DNA from: Leucobacter sp. UT-8R-CII-1-4
GTDB lineage: Bacteria; Actinomycetota; Actinomycetes; Actinomycetales; Microbacteriaceae
Reading direction: 5' to 3'
DNA: 64,000 bases
Assembly: GCF_030010235.1 (NCBI RefSeq)
Contig: NZ_JASCRS010000001.1
Coordinates: 930,001-994,000, forward strand
The position numbers were made by a program, and so were the translations under genes. Below the pieces are notes generated by a model. The model saw nothing but the letters and a program-made list of their open reading frames with translations. It ran no database searches and was not told the DNA's origin. The first letter of the stretch is position 1. Every line of letters begins with the position of its first letter. Shown in pieces: positions 41,829 to 49,531 of this stretch.

Positions 41829-42341
41829 TTAGGCCGTGAGTGCGGCTTCGATGGCGTCGCGGATCGCCTGATCTTCGGGAGTTACCGCGCTTCTGAAACG
41901 CAGCAGACTTCGTGATCCGCGCCCCTCGTAGCCGTCGCTGCCACTGCTCAACAAGAACTTTTCAAAGTTCCAAAGCACTGGGCCACCGAGCCCTTTGTCG
42001 TCTTTCGCGTGCTTCAACTCTTTGAATAGCGGATCGGCGCCGGGTCCATTCACCTTGCCCTTGGCGAGCAGTGGAAAAGTGACGCCGTAGTTGAGCTTGC
42101 AGAATTCACCGATTTCTTCGGAGGTGCCCGGTTCTTGTTTCAAGAACTGATTGCATGGCATGCCGATCACGGTGAGACCGCTGGAGCTGAACTCCTGATG
42201 CAGCGCCTCAAGCCCTTCATATTGCGGGGTGAAGCCGCACTTCGAGGCTACGTTCACCACAAGAGCCGCTCCTGGCGCAAGATCGCCGAAGCGCTGCGTG
42301 GATCCGTCAAGCAGTGTTACCTCAATGTCCCTAATGCTCAT
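41829..42341 (-). CDS. Glutathione peroxidase-family thiol peroxidase
   Basis: 170 residues. Peroxidatic Cys35 in VNVASKCGFTPQY, GMPCNQFLKQEPG (second family motif) and WNFEKFLLSS (Trp-Asn-Phe of the active-site tetrad; Gln is Gln69-type in NQF). It is a Cys, not selenocysteine, enzyme. In actinobacteria lacking glutathione such proteins use thioredoxin or mycothiol. Short extension DGYEGRGSRSLLRFRSAV near the end is typical. It is divergent from the dipeptidase. Confidence 0.92.
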   Translation of the reverse strand: MSIRDIEVTLLDGSTQRFGDLAPGAALVVNVASKCGFTPQYEGLEALHQEFSSSGLTVIGMPCNQFLKQEPGTSEEIGEFCKLNYGVTFPLLAKGKVNGPGADPLFKELKHAKDDKGLGGPVLWNFEKFLLSSGSDGYEGRGSRSLLRFRSAVTPEDQAIRDAIEAALTA

Positions 42342-42390
42342 GCGTCAATCTTCTCGCAGAAAGCTTCAAGAAGTAAGGGAAGATAGAGGC

Positions 42391-43788
42391 ATGACTTCGC
42401 AATACACAGCCCCCGCAGATCGTATTGAGATTGGCGCTCGCATTGAGGCTTTGATGCCTCGCGCCATTGAGGAACTTGCCGAGCTTGTGGCAATTCCTTC
42501 AATTGCTGACGAGCGGATCGTTGACCCTGCAGAGTGCGTACGTGCGGCAGAGTGGGTTCGCGAGGCGTTTCGCGCTGAGGGAATCCCCGCCGAACTTGAA
42601 CTCACACCTGATGGCACCTACGCAGTGATCGGACACCGGCCAGCCCCTGCTGGCGCACCAACCGTGCTGCTCTACTGCCACTACGACGTTCAGCCTATTC
42701 TCGACGAACACGAGTGGTTGAGCCCACCCTTCCAGCTGACCGAGCGTGATGGCCGACTTTTTGGCCGCGGTGCCGCCGATTGCAAGGGCAATGTGCTTGC
42801 CCACCTGACTGCGCTTCGCGCCCTGCGCGATCAGACTCCGGCAGACAGCGATGATGCTTACCCGGTTGGGTTGATCCTCGTTGCCGAAGGTTCAGAAGAA
42901 CAGGGTCGCGCAAGCCTCGATCAATACGCCATTGCCAACCCGGAGCTGTTCCAGAAGGCAGATGTCATTCTGATTCAAGACGCCGGCAACGCAGCCTACG
43001 GCCTACCCACTCTCTCGGTGAGCCTGCGCGGTGCTGTTGATATTGAGGTGCGGGTTGAGGCACTGAAGGCTTCAGTGCATTCGGGCATGTTCGGCGGCCC
43101 GGCGACTGACCCGATCGCGGCTCTGGTGCGTATGCTCGCCACACTTCGCGATGAGCACGGCAACACAACTGTGCCTGGCATTCGGGCAGACCAGGTGTGG
43201 CAGGGGCTGCAGTATGAAGAAGAGGCCTACCGCGCAGATGCGGGTCTGCTTGAGGGGTCTCAGATTCTTGGTTCTGGCACCGTGAGCGATCAGATCTGCG
43301 CACGCCCGGTGATTACCATTCTTGGCATCGATGCCCCTCCTGTGGTTGGTGCAGTTGCCGCGGTGCAGGCAAAAGCTGCAGCGAAGCTGAACCTGCGAGT
43401 ACCACCGGGAGAAGACCCAGCGCAGATGCGTGATGCACTGATCGCACACCTGCACGCTGTTGCGCCGTGGGGTGTAAAGGTGGAGACCGAGGCAGGCGAG
43501 CTGGGCTACCCGTTCAGCAGCGACACCACTACCCGGTCGTTCAAGCTGCTTGAGCAGGCCCTCACCGATGCCTATGACGGGGTTGAAACGGTTTCGGCTG
43601 GCGAAGGTGGTTCGATCCCGTTGACTACCACCCTCGCTGGTATCAACCCGAGCGCAGATATCGTGCTGCTTGGTGTGCCTGACCCTGAGAGTCGCATTCA
43701 TTCCACCAACGAGAGTGTGCATCCAGAAGAGATTCGTCGTATTGCGCTCGGCGAGGCCCTCTTCCTCAGCCGTGTAGCTCAGGCGTAG
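42391..43788 (+). CDS. M20-family dipeptidase
   Basis: 465 residues. Zinc ligands: His in LLYCHYDVQP, Asp in LFGRGAADCKGN, the Glu-Glu base/ligand in VAEGSEEQGRASL, and a late His in STNESVHPEEI; a dimerisation insert lies between (SLRGAVDIEVRVEALKASVHSGMFGG). It cleaves dipeptides (carnosine/Cys-Gly type) in the cytosol. ATG 42391 with AAGGGA-like site; upstream frame to 42229 overlaps the peroxidase gene and is not used. With a hut locus nearby, His-containing dipeptides would be natural substrates, but that is speculation. Confidence 0.92.
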   Translation: MTSQYTAPADRIEIGARIEALMPRAIEELAELVAIPSIADERIVDPAECVRAAEWVREAFRAEGIPAELELTPDGTYAVIGHRPAPAGAPTVLLYCHYDVQPILDEHEWLSPPFQLTERDGRLFGRGAADCKGNVLAHLTALRALRDQTPADSDDAYPVGLILVAEGSEEQGRASLDQYAIANPELFQKADVILIQDAGNAAYGLPTLSVSLRGAVDIEVRVEALKASVHSGMFGGPATDPIAALVRMLATLRDEHGNTTVPGIRADQVWQGLQYEEEAYRADAGLLEGSQILGSGTVSDQICARPVITILGIDAPPVVGAVAAVQAKAAAKLNLRVPPGEDPAQMRDALIAHLHAVAPWGVKVETEAGELGYPFSSDTTTRSFKLLEQALTDAYDGVETVSAGEGGSIPLTTTLAGINPSADIVLLGVPDPESRIHSTNESVHPEEIRRIALGEALFLSRVAQA

Positions 43789-44095
43789 TTTCACGTTTAA
43801 TGCTGTGATTTGTTTCCTGTTTGCCGAACTTTGTTTCCCGTTCGCTGAGCTTGTCGAGGCGCGCGGGAAACAAAGCCCAGCAAAGGCTTGCAGAGCAATC
43901 TCGTCGTCGAGAGTGACTACTCATGGGGCCAATTCAGGCACTCATTTCTGCACAATTCCTGTATGAAATGGCATACAAGATTTGCTTTGTAACGGAACGG
44001 TAACGCATACTAGAGAGCATTCTGCCTGAATGGGCAGCGCCCAGTCCTGGGCCAGTTCGCTTCGCGAGCATCACCAAACCTGAGGAGACCACCGA
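43789..44095. other. 307-base gap with a 12-bp inverted repeat and candidate promoter
   Basis: CTTTGTTTCCCG (43829-43840) and CGGGAAACAAAG (43864-43875) form a perfect 12-bp stem. Its loop carries GCTGAGCTTGTCGA, like dispersed extragenic repeats of high-GC bacteria; it may end the dipeptidase transcript. Further on, TTGCTT (43982-43987) and CATACT (44006-44011), 18 bp apart, are a possible promoter for the CHAP gene, with GTAACG twice between them. No coding potential seen. Confidence 0.5.
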
Positions 44096-44737
44096 GTGAG
44101 AACCCCCGCGAAGACTCTTGTAGTCACGCTTGTCTCTCTGGTGACCATGGCATTCGGTATCGCTCCTGCGGCCGCACTTGCACCCACCACTACCCCTGAT
44201 TACGAAGTAGCTGCGGTACAGCCGGCCACTCCTGTCGCTCAGACCATGAGCACCGGAACCAACTCAATCGAAACCAAGTCGCTTGACGTGTTCCTTGAGC
44301 AGAGCGAGATTGGCAACGCACCGCACAGCTTCAACGTTTCGGCAGCAATTGCCGCAGCAAAGAGCGAGGTCGGCACCAGCCGACCAACCGGGTGGAGCGC
44401 TCCAGGCGAATGCATCATGTCGGTTATCCGCTGGGTTGAGGGCGCCGGCGGCGCCAACTGGGTAGGCGGTGGCGACCCCGTCAGCAACTACACTGGCGCA
44501 ACCCGTCTCACTATTGCTTCGGCTCAGCCAGGCGACATCGTGCAGTACGAAAGCATCGATTACCCAACCTCTTGGGTTTCTGGCGTGCACACCCTGCTGA
44601 TCACTGGCGTAAACGGCGACGGCACCTTCCAGATCGTGCAGTCAAACGTGCCAGGCGGCAGCGGCCTTGTTACCGAGGTCGACAACTGGGTGCCACAGCC
44701 TCCATCGGGCTTCCAGGCAGTGGTCTGGCGCTTCTAA
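44096..44737 (+). CDS. Secreted CHAP-domain protein (putative wall amidase/endopeptidase)
   Basis: 213 residues. Sec signal peptide 1-28 (LVSLVTMAFGIAPAAALA), then a Thr/Pro/Ala-rich spacer to about 85 and a CHAP-like domain: Cys in PGECIMSVIRW, WVGGGDPVSNYTG, AQPGDIVQY, His in WVSGVHTLLITG and IVQSNVPGG. Cys-His-Asn placement fits peptidoglycan amidases. GTG 44096 has GAGGAG 8 bases upstream. A very strong terminator follows. It stands alone; a role in cell separation or wall turnover is inferred. Confidence 0.8.
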   Translation: MRTPAKTLVVTLVSLVTMAFGIAPAAALAPTTTPDYEVAAVQPATPVAQTMSTGTNSIETKSLDVFLEQSEIGNAPHSFNVSAAIAAAKSEVGTSRPTGWSAPGECIMSVIRWVEGAGGANWVGGGDPVSNYTGATRLTIASAQPGDIVQYESIDYPTSWVSGVHTLLITGVNGDGTFQIVQSNVPGGSGLVTEVDNWVPQPPSGFQAVVWRF

Positions 44738-44759
44738 GTCCACCACGAAACAAAGATTT

Positions 44760-44799
44760 ACGCAGTATGCGCGCTGAGCAATCAGCGCGCATACTGCGT
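44760..44799. terminator. 18-bp perfect hairpin after the CHAP gene
   Basis: Left arm 44760-44777 and right arm 44782-44799 are fully complementary, with loop GCAA, followed by TTTTA. One of the longest perfect stems in the window. It ends the CHAP transcript and can also stop the glycosyltransferase operon arriving from the other side. Confidence 0.92.
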
Positions 44800-44837
44800 T
44801 TTAAGCACGAAACACCAATTGAGCGCAAAATGCGCGT

Positions 44838-46046
44838 TTAGGCGTCAAGAACCGATTGATAAATCTCGACGAGGCGTCGGGTCTGCGCACTCTGCAAGAA
44901 CGCCTGCGTTTCTGATTCGTCTACTCGCAGCTCACCCGGGGCAGAGTTCAGTTCGCTCACAGCCTCACGCAGAGTGTGTGCAAGCGCGGCCACGCTTTCA
45001 TCGGCGACTCGCCAAGACTGCGTCACGGCAACATCATCAGCAATCGCCAAGTCGCAAAAGACGGTTGGTGTTCCAAGCACTGCTGCCTCGAACGGGGTAA
45101 GGCCCTGCGTCTCAAAACCAACAGAGGTCTGCACCAGGGCGTCTGCCTCGCGCAGTGCAGCCAGCGCAGCCTCATGCGTGACCGGACCGACGATGACAAC
45201 CCGATCGGTAAGCCCGTGATTGGCAATACGTTCCTGCACCTGATTCAGCAGCATGCCCGCGCCATATAGCCGCACATCGGCATCGATATCGGCAAGCGCA
45301 ATCGCATCGATAAACTCAAGCACGCGCTTCTCACTGCTCATACGACCAAGCCACGCAAGCAGTGGTCTCGAACGAGGGCTGCGGGGCAGCGCCAACGGAA
45401 CGTCAACGAGGTCATCATTCACGCCGCCACGCACGGCCCGCACGCCCGTCGCGACGCCTTTGCGTTCAAGCTGCGCTGCAAAGTGGCCAGACGGTGCGAT
45501 CACGGCCGAGGCCTCGGCAGCGAGTTCAGCCAAATAACGCCACGAACCCTTCGCAGACGCAGCAACTTCACCGCGAGGTTTGCCAAGCGAGAGCAACCGC
45601 CAGCCACGCAGCCCCAAAAAGACGAGCGGCGCAAGCGGGGTAACTGCCCTCGTGCCCTCATCAACGTTATTGTGCATCGTGAACACAAGAGGAACTCGCA
45701 ACCCTCGCGCCGCACGAATACCAATCATGGCGCCCCAGAAGTCGCCCTGCACGTGCACGACGTCGACGGCGGGCAATTTGTGCAGAGCGGCGGCAAGTGC
45801 GCGATCGGTGCGCGCGCTTGGCCAGCTCAGACCATATTCACGATCTTTGGTGATCGGCCGAGAGGGCAGCTCTATATAGGCTTCGCGATCCTCGTCGGCT
45901 ACCAGATAACCAGCCCGATGCAGCGCTGGCGCTGCGATCGTAACCCGGTGACCAAGCTGCTCTAGCGATGCTCGCTGCGTGCGGATCGCAACCTGTGCCC
46001 CACCAAGCGAATCAGGGTGCTGATCGGTGACGATGAGAATGTGCAC
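44838..46046 (-). CDS. Glycosyltransferase family 4 (mannosyltransferase-like)
   Basis: 402 residues, GT-B fold. N-domain: ILIVTDQHPDSLGGAQVAIRTQRASLEQLGHRV. C-domain: LLAWLGRMSSEKRVLEFIDAI, LYGAGMLLNQVQERI, VVIVGPVTHEAALAALREADALVQTS and the EX7E-like FETQGLTPFEAAVLGTP donor site. Its start is 5 bases after the stop of the second GT gene, so they form one operon. Likely GDP-mannose/UDP-sugar dependent and acting on glycolipids or wall glycans; acceptor unknown. Confidence 0.86.
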   Translation of the reverse strand: MHILIVTDQHPDSLGGAQVAIRTQRASLEQLGHRVTIAAPALHRAGYLVADEDREAYIELPSRPITKDREYGLSWPSARTDRALAAALHKLPAVDVVHVQGDFWGAMIGIRAARGLRVPLVFTMHNNVDEGTRAVTPLAPLVFLGLRGWRLLSLGKPRGEVAASAKGSWRYLAELAAEASAVIAPSGHFAAQLERKGVATGVRAVRGGVNDDLVDVPLALPRSPRSRPLLAWLGRMSSEKRVLEFIDAIALADIDADVRLYGAGMLLNQVQERIANHGLTDRVVIVGPVTHEAALAALREADALVQTSVGFETQGLTPFEAAVLGTPTVFCDLAIADDVAVTQSWRVADESVAALAHTLREAVSELNSAPGELRVDESETQAFLQSAQTRRLVEIYQSVLDA

Positions 46047-46051
46047 GATGG

Positions 46052-47239
46052 CTACTCTGCTGGGGTTTCGCCGCGGTAGAGCGCCTCGAAAGTGTCGAGC
46101 GTGCGATCAAGATCGTGAACCTTGACTGCTTCGAGCGAGCTCTGCTGCATTGCCAGATATTCTTCTGGGCTCGCGGTAAGCACCTGGGTAATTCGTGCTG
46201 CCAGTTCTCGGTCGTTGCCCGGCTGGAAGAGGTACCCGTTTTCGCCGTGGTGCACCAGGTGTGGCAGCGCCATAGCGTCAGCGGCGAGAATCGGCAGACC
46301 GCTCGCCATTGCTTCCATTGTCGCGATCGACTGCAGTTCAGCAATTGAAGCGATCACAAAGGCGCTGGCTCCGGTGAGGTGTGCACGGAGCACTTCGTCG
46401 CTCACCCGTCCGGTGAAGGTCACTCGATCGGCAACGCCCAGATCACGCGTGAGCTTTTCGAGCTGTTTGCGTTGGTCGCCATCGCCGACAATTGTGAATG
46501 ATACGTTCAGCGCAGGGTCGAGCTTTGTCAGCGCCCGAATGATGACGTCGATCTCTTTTTCGAGGGTGACGCGCCCGACGAACACCAAACGGTTCTCGGT
46601 GCGCGGAGTGAGATCGGAGTTGTAGTCTGCTGCGCGCAGGCCACAGCTCACTGGCAGCACTCCGCGACGGGTGGTGTTGCGCTCGAGGAAGTCTGCCGCG
46701 CGTCGGGTCGGTGTGGTGACGGCGCTTGCCTTTGAGATGACACTGTCGGCGTCATGCCAGCCCCACCGCACGAAGAGACGCTTCGCACGCTCGGGCAGCA
46801 GGGTGAAGTCAAGTACGTTTTCGGGCATAACGTGGTTTGTTGCCACAATACGAATACCCTTGCGCTCGCCCTCGGCGGCAAACCCTCGACCGATAATAAT
46901 GTGCGACTGAATGTGAATCACGTCTGGCGTTACGTGCTTCAGAATCTTGCGGGCGTAGTGTCGTGAGCGCCATGGCAGTACAAAGCGCAGCCAATCGTGT
47001 GGCAGCCAGCGCAATGCGGGCAGGCGGTACACGGTCATGGGTTGTCCCTCGATGGTCTCAACACTTGGCGCGGTGCGCTTCCACTGCTGGCCTGGGGCAA
47101 TCACATAGACGGAGTGCCCACGTTCAACAAGACCTGCGGCAAGACGCTCGGCAAATCGCGCGGCACCATTCACGTCTGGCGAGAATGTGTCGCAGGCGAT
47201 CATAATGCGCAATTTGTCGGATCGATCGGCTCGGCTCAC
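46052..47239 (-). CDS. Glycosyltransferase family 4 (PimB/MgtA-like)
   Basis: About 395 residues from GTG 47239; TTG 47287 would add 16 and ATG 47203 would remove 12, none with a good ribosome site. IMIACDTFSPDVNGAARFAERLAAGL, HIQSHIIIGRG, FVGRVTLEKEIDVIIRAL, IVGDGDQRKQLEKLTRDLG and FVIASIAELQSIATMEAMASGLPI (donor-binding Glu pair) define GT4 alpha-mannosyltransferases such as MgtA/PimB. It is first of the two-GT operon. Role in phosphatidylinositol mannoside, lipomannan-like or glucolipid synthesis is inferred from family. Confidence 0.85.
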   Translation of the reverse strand: MSRADRSDKLRIMIACDTFSPDVNGAARFAERLAAGLVERGHSVYVIAPGQQWKRTAPSVETIEGQPMTVYRLPALRWLPHDWLRFVLPWRSRHYARKILKHVTPDVIHIQSHIIIGRGFAAEGERKGIRIVATNHVMPENVLDFTLLPERAKRLFVRWGWHDADSVISKASAVTTPTRRAADFLERNTTRRGVLPVSCGLRAADYNSDLTPRTENRLVFVGRVTLEKEIDVIIRALTKLDPALNVSFTIVGDGDQRKQLEKLTRDLGVADRVTFTGRVSDEVLRAHLTGASAFVIASIAELQSIATMEAMASGLPILAADAMALPHLVHHGENGYLFQPGNDRELAARITQVLTASPEEYLAMQQSSLEAVKVHDLDRTLDTFEALYRGETPAE

Positions 47240-47287
47240 GGGCTTCAGTCTTTCGGTCAGGGAACACCGCTGATCGCGGCGGTTCAA

Positions 47288-47596
47288 GTCTATGTGTGAC
47301 TCACTGGGCTATTGCCCATCACACGTGTCAGAGAGCCGAAGATCCGACTTAAGTACCACGCGGTTCGCTTTCATCTGCAACTCAGGTGCCATTGACAGGG
47401 TCGAAAAGGTGGCTCTTGCAACGTTCTGGCCACCAAACCCGGGCTGGCGTTGCGGCCCACCACGATCAATGTTGCAGCCCATCGCGATCAATATTATGGA
47501 CAATCACACGTAAACACTGCTGTTTTCGCCCAATGCTTTTGCACATTATCCGCAAAAACGTTGGCGAATATAGGAGGCTGCGCGCACCCTAGTCTC
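47288..47596. other. 309-base divergent gap: hairpin and paired CGATCAAT repeats
   Basis: Between the glycosyltransferase and XRE genes. GTGTGA/TCACAC with inner TGGGC/GCCCA (47294-47324) makes an interrupted hairpin. CGATCAAT occurs at 47463-47470 and 47485-47492, 22 bases apart. AGGAGG at 47571-47576 is too far (20 bases) from GTG 47597 to serve it. No open frame here looks coding. Confidence 0.45.
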
Positions 47597-47899
47597 GTGT
47601 CAATTTCTCACTCTCCAGCAGCTGAGGAAATCGGCCGCAGAGTGCGCAAAGCACGCAATGCGCGTCAGATCTCCCTCGAAGACCTAGGGCATCTTTCTGA
47701 GATCAACTGGACCACTATCGGCAAGATCGAACGCGGCGCTTCAAGCCCGACCGTCGAGTCACTCGTGCGAATCGCGACCGCCCTTGAAATCGACCCGGGC
47801 TCACTCATCAGCGGCATCACTTCTGACGACTACAGGCAACGGCAGCACAGACTCACCGCGCGCGATCTGATCGCCGCTCGGCAAGCAAACAACAACTAG
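47597..47899 (+). CDS. XRE-family helix-turn-helix regulator
   Basis: 100 residues from GTG 47597. HTH_3 domain about 9-66: EEIGRRVRKARNARQISLEDLG, WTTIGKIERGASSPTVESLVRIATAL. A basic tail (RQRQHRLTARDLIAARQ) follows. The frame is open upstream to 47450, but that text is not HTH-like and GTG fits the family; with no ribosome site nearby, the message may be leaderless. It is convergent with and abuts the MFS gene (stops adjacent). Target unknown; paired repeats at 47463-47492 are candidates for its own site. Confidence 0.83.
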   Translation: MSISHSPAAEEIGRRVRKARNARQISLEDLGHLSEINWTTIGKIERGASSPTVESLVRIATALEIDPGSLISGITSDDYRQRQHRLTARDLIAARQANNN

Positions 47900-49264
47900 T
47901 TAGCTCGTTGGATCGCTCGGTCCGGGCACCCTACGCACGAACATCGGCACCCAACGCCAAAACCCGAAAGCGCCAAGCAGCGCGATTGCGCCCATTGCGC
48001 CGGTTGCAATGCTCAGAGTTGAAACGGCCGCAAGCGCCGAAAATACGACGGGGGCAAGCGCACCTCCGGCATCGTTCAGTGTGCGCCATGAACTCAAGAA
48101 TGCCGCCGGATTATCTTGCGGTGCAACGTCGGCGCCGAGCGTCATCAGGATTCCACTAGAGAGGCCATTGCCCACGCCGATCACCGCAGCAAACATCGCA
48201 AACCACATTGATGCATCGGCCGAGTCATGGGTGAGGGCGAGCGCCAAAAATCCTGCGCCCATGAGCAGCATCGCTGGCAGTACGGCCCAGAGCCGCCCAA
48301 ACCGGTCCATCACCTGACCGCTCGCGTAGAACAGCGCGAAGTCGATCGCTCCCGAGATACCGATCACGAGCGCAATCGATTGCGGGTCTAGCCCGATCGA
48401 AAGACCCCAGAGCGGCAGCACGACCTGGCGGGCAGAACGAACAGCTGAGAGCGAGGCCGCAGCTACACCGAGCCTGGCGAGCACTTTTCGATGTGTTGCC
48501 ATCGTGCGGAACACACCCTCGCGAGCAGCACGATCCTCGTCACTCCCGCCCCTTCTTGTGTTATTGGAATTTCCAATAACCGGGCTCGTGGGCAGCGAAA
48601 TCGATCCAGTGACTGCTTCTCCAGTGTCTGCAAGGGGTTGCAAAAGCCCAGTTTGCCCGGCCCGTTCGTTACGCAGTTCCTCTTCGATCTGCTGCTCCGG
48701 GTCGGGCCCGAGCAGCACGAGCAGCACCGAAGCGACGAGACACACCGCGAAGCACCAGGCTGCCGATGTGCCTGTTCCGGTCAGGCTGAGCAGGCCTGCC
48801 GCGAGAAATGGGCCGATAAACATGCCGAGGCGAAACGATCCGCCGAGCAACGCAAGGGCCCTTGCTCGGAATGAAAACGGCACCTTTGCAGTCATGAACG
48901 CGTGCCGCGCGAGAGCAAATGCCGCAGCGCACATGCCGATCAAAAAGACTGAGGCGCTGAGGAGTCCGACATTTGGCGCAAACACCAACCCGAGCACGCC
49001 AAAAAGCGCGGCGGTGCCTGCGATTGCCATGGTAAGTCGCTCGCCGAGGCGCATTACGAGCCAGCCTGCCGGGAAGTTGCCGCAGAGTTGGCCCACTACG
49101 AGCGCAGAAGCCACCAAGCCAGCGGTGGCAAGATCAGCTCCCAGATTTGTGGCAAGCACCGGAATGAGCGGGATGACCGCACCCTCACCGAGCGCGAACA
49201 AGACGGTGGGCCCGTAGATCATCGGGGCAAATCGCATTAGCATTGCCCGTGCCGGATTCGCCAT
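47900..49264 (-). CDS. MFS transporter (12 TM, long central loop)
   Basis: 454 residues. GEGAVIPLIPVLATNLGADLATAGL in helix 1 and VMRLGERLTMAIAGTAAL (motif A region) in the N-half; a central cytoplasmic loop of about 65 residues rich in Glu/Arg and Gly/Thr separates the two halves; the second half has SSGILMTLGADVAPQDNPAAFLSSWR. DHA1-like efflux is likely, substrate unknown. The gene's end touches the XRE gene's end, with no room for a terminator between. Confidence 0.85.
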   Translation of the reverse strand: MANPARAMLMRFAPMIYGPTVLFALGEGAVIPLIPVLATNLGADLATAGLVASALVVGQLCGNFPAGWLVMRLGERLTMAIAGTAALFGVLGLVFAPNVGLLSASVFLIGMCAAAFALARHAFMTAKVPFSFRARALALLGGSFRLGMFIGPFLAAGLLSLTGTGTSAAWCFAVCLVASVLLVLLGPDPEQQIEEELRNERAGQTGLLQPLADTGEAVTGSISLPTSPVIGNSNNTRRGGSDEDRAAREGVFRTMATHRKVLARLGVAAASLSAVRSARQVVLPLWGLSIGLDPQSIALVIGISGAIDFALFYASGQVMDRFGRLWAVLPAMLLMGAGFLALALTHDSADASMWFAMFAAVIGVGNGLSSGILMTLGADVAPQDNPAAFLSSWRTLNDAGGALAPVVFSALAAVSTLSIATGAMGAIALLGAFGFWRWVPMFVRRVPGPSDPTS

Positions 49265-49283
49265 AGCCCGCCCCCAAACATCA

Positions 49284-49320
49284 AACTTGCGGGCCGCTCG
49301 AATCGAACGACCCGCAAGTT
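49284..49320. terminator. 10-bp inverted repeat between clpB and the MFS gene
   Basis: AACTTGCGGG (49284-49293) and CCCGCAAGTT (49311-49320), 17-base loop. It lies between the clpB 3' region and the MFS start on the minus strand and may stop clpB read-through. Confidence 0.55.
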
Positions 49321-49389
49321 CAACGGTACCTCGTCTTTAAACCGACGAGGGATCGGAAGCCCGCGATAGCCCGCCGGCCTTTCCCACTG

Positions 49390-49464
49390 AGTGGATACGT
49401 TGTTCTCGAGTGGATACGCGGGGAACCCGCATAAGGCCCCTTTTGAGTAACAACGTATCCACTC
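49390..49464. repeat. 16-bp inverted repeat containing three copies of GAGTGGATACG
   Basis: GAGTGGATACGTTGTT (49390-49405) and its exact complement (49449-49464) flank a third, direct copy of GAGTGGATACG (49409-49419). The element is just downstream of clpB. A 95-codon frame crosses it (49237-49524) but I consider that non-coding. It looks like a dispersed extragenic repeat or a protein-binding array. Confidence 0.8.
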
Positions 49465-49531
49465 GATGAGCGAGAACCCACGCGTGAGAGCCGCCGCACG
49501 AGACCCAGCGGCCGGTGCGAGCAACAGCCAG

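Noticed and set aside
44264..44590. Antisense frames within the CHAP gene
   Set aside because: Shadow frames; the sense frame has signal peptide, CHAP motifs and a good ribosome site.
49237..49524. 95-codon minus-strand frame across the repeat region after clpB
   Set aside because: Spans inverted repeats and a hairpin, has no ribosome site and overlaps the MFS start; more likely a dispersed element read as protein.
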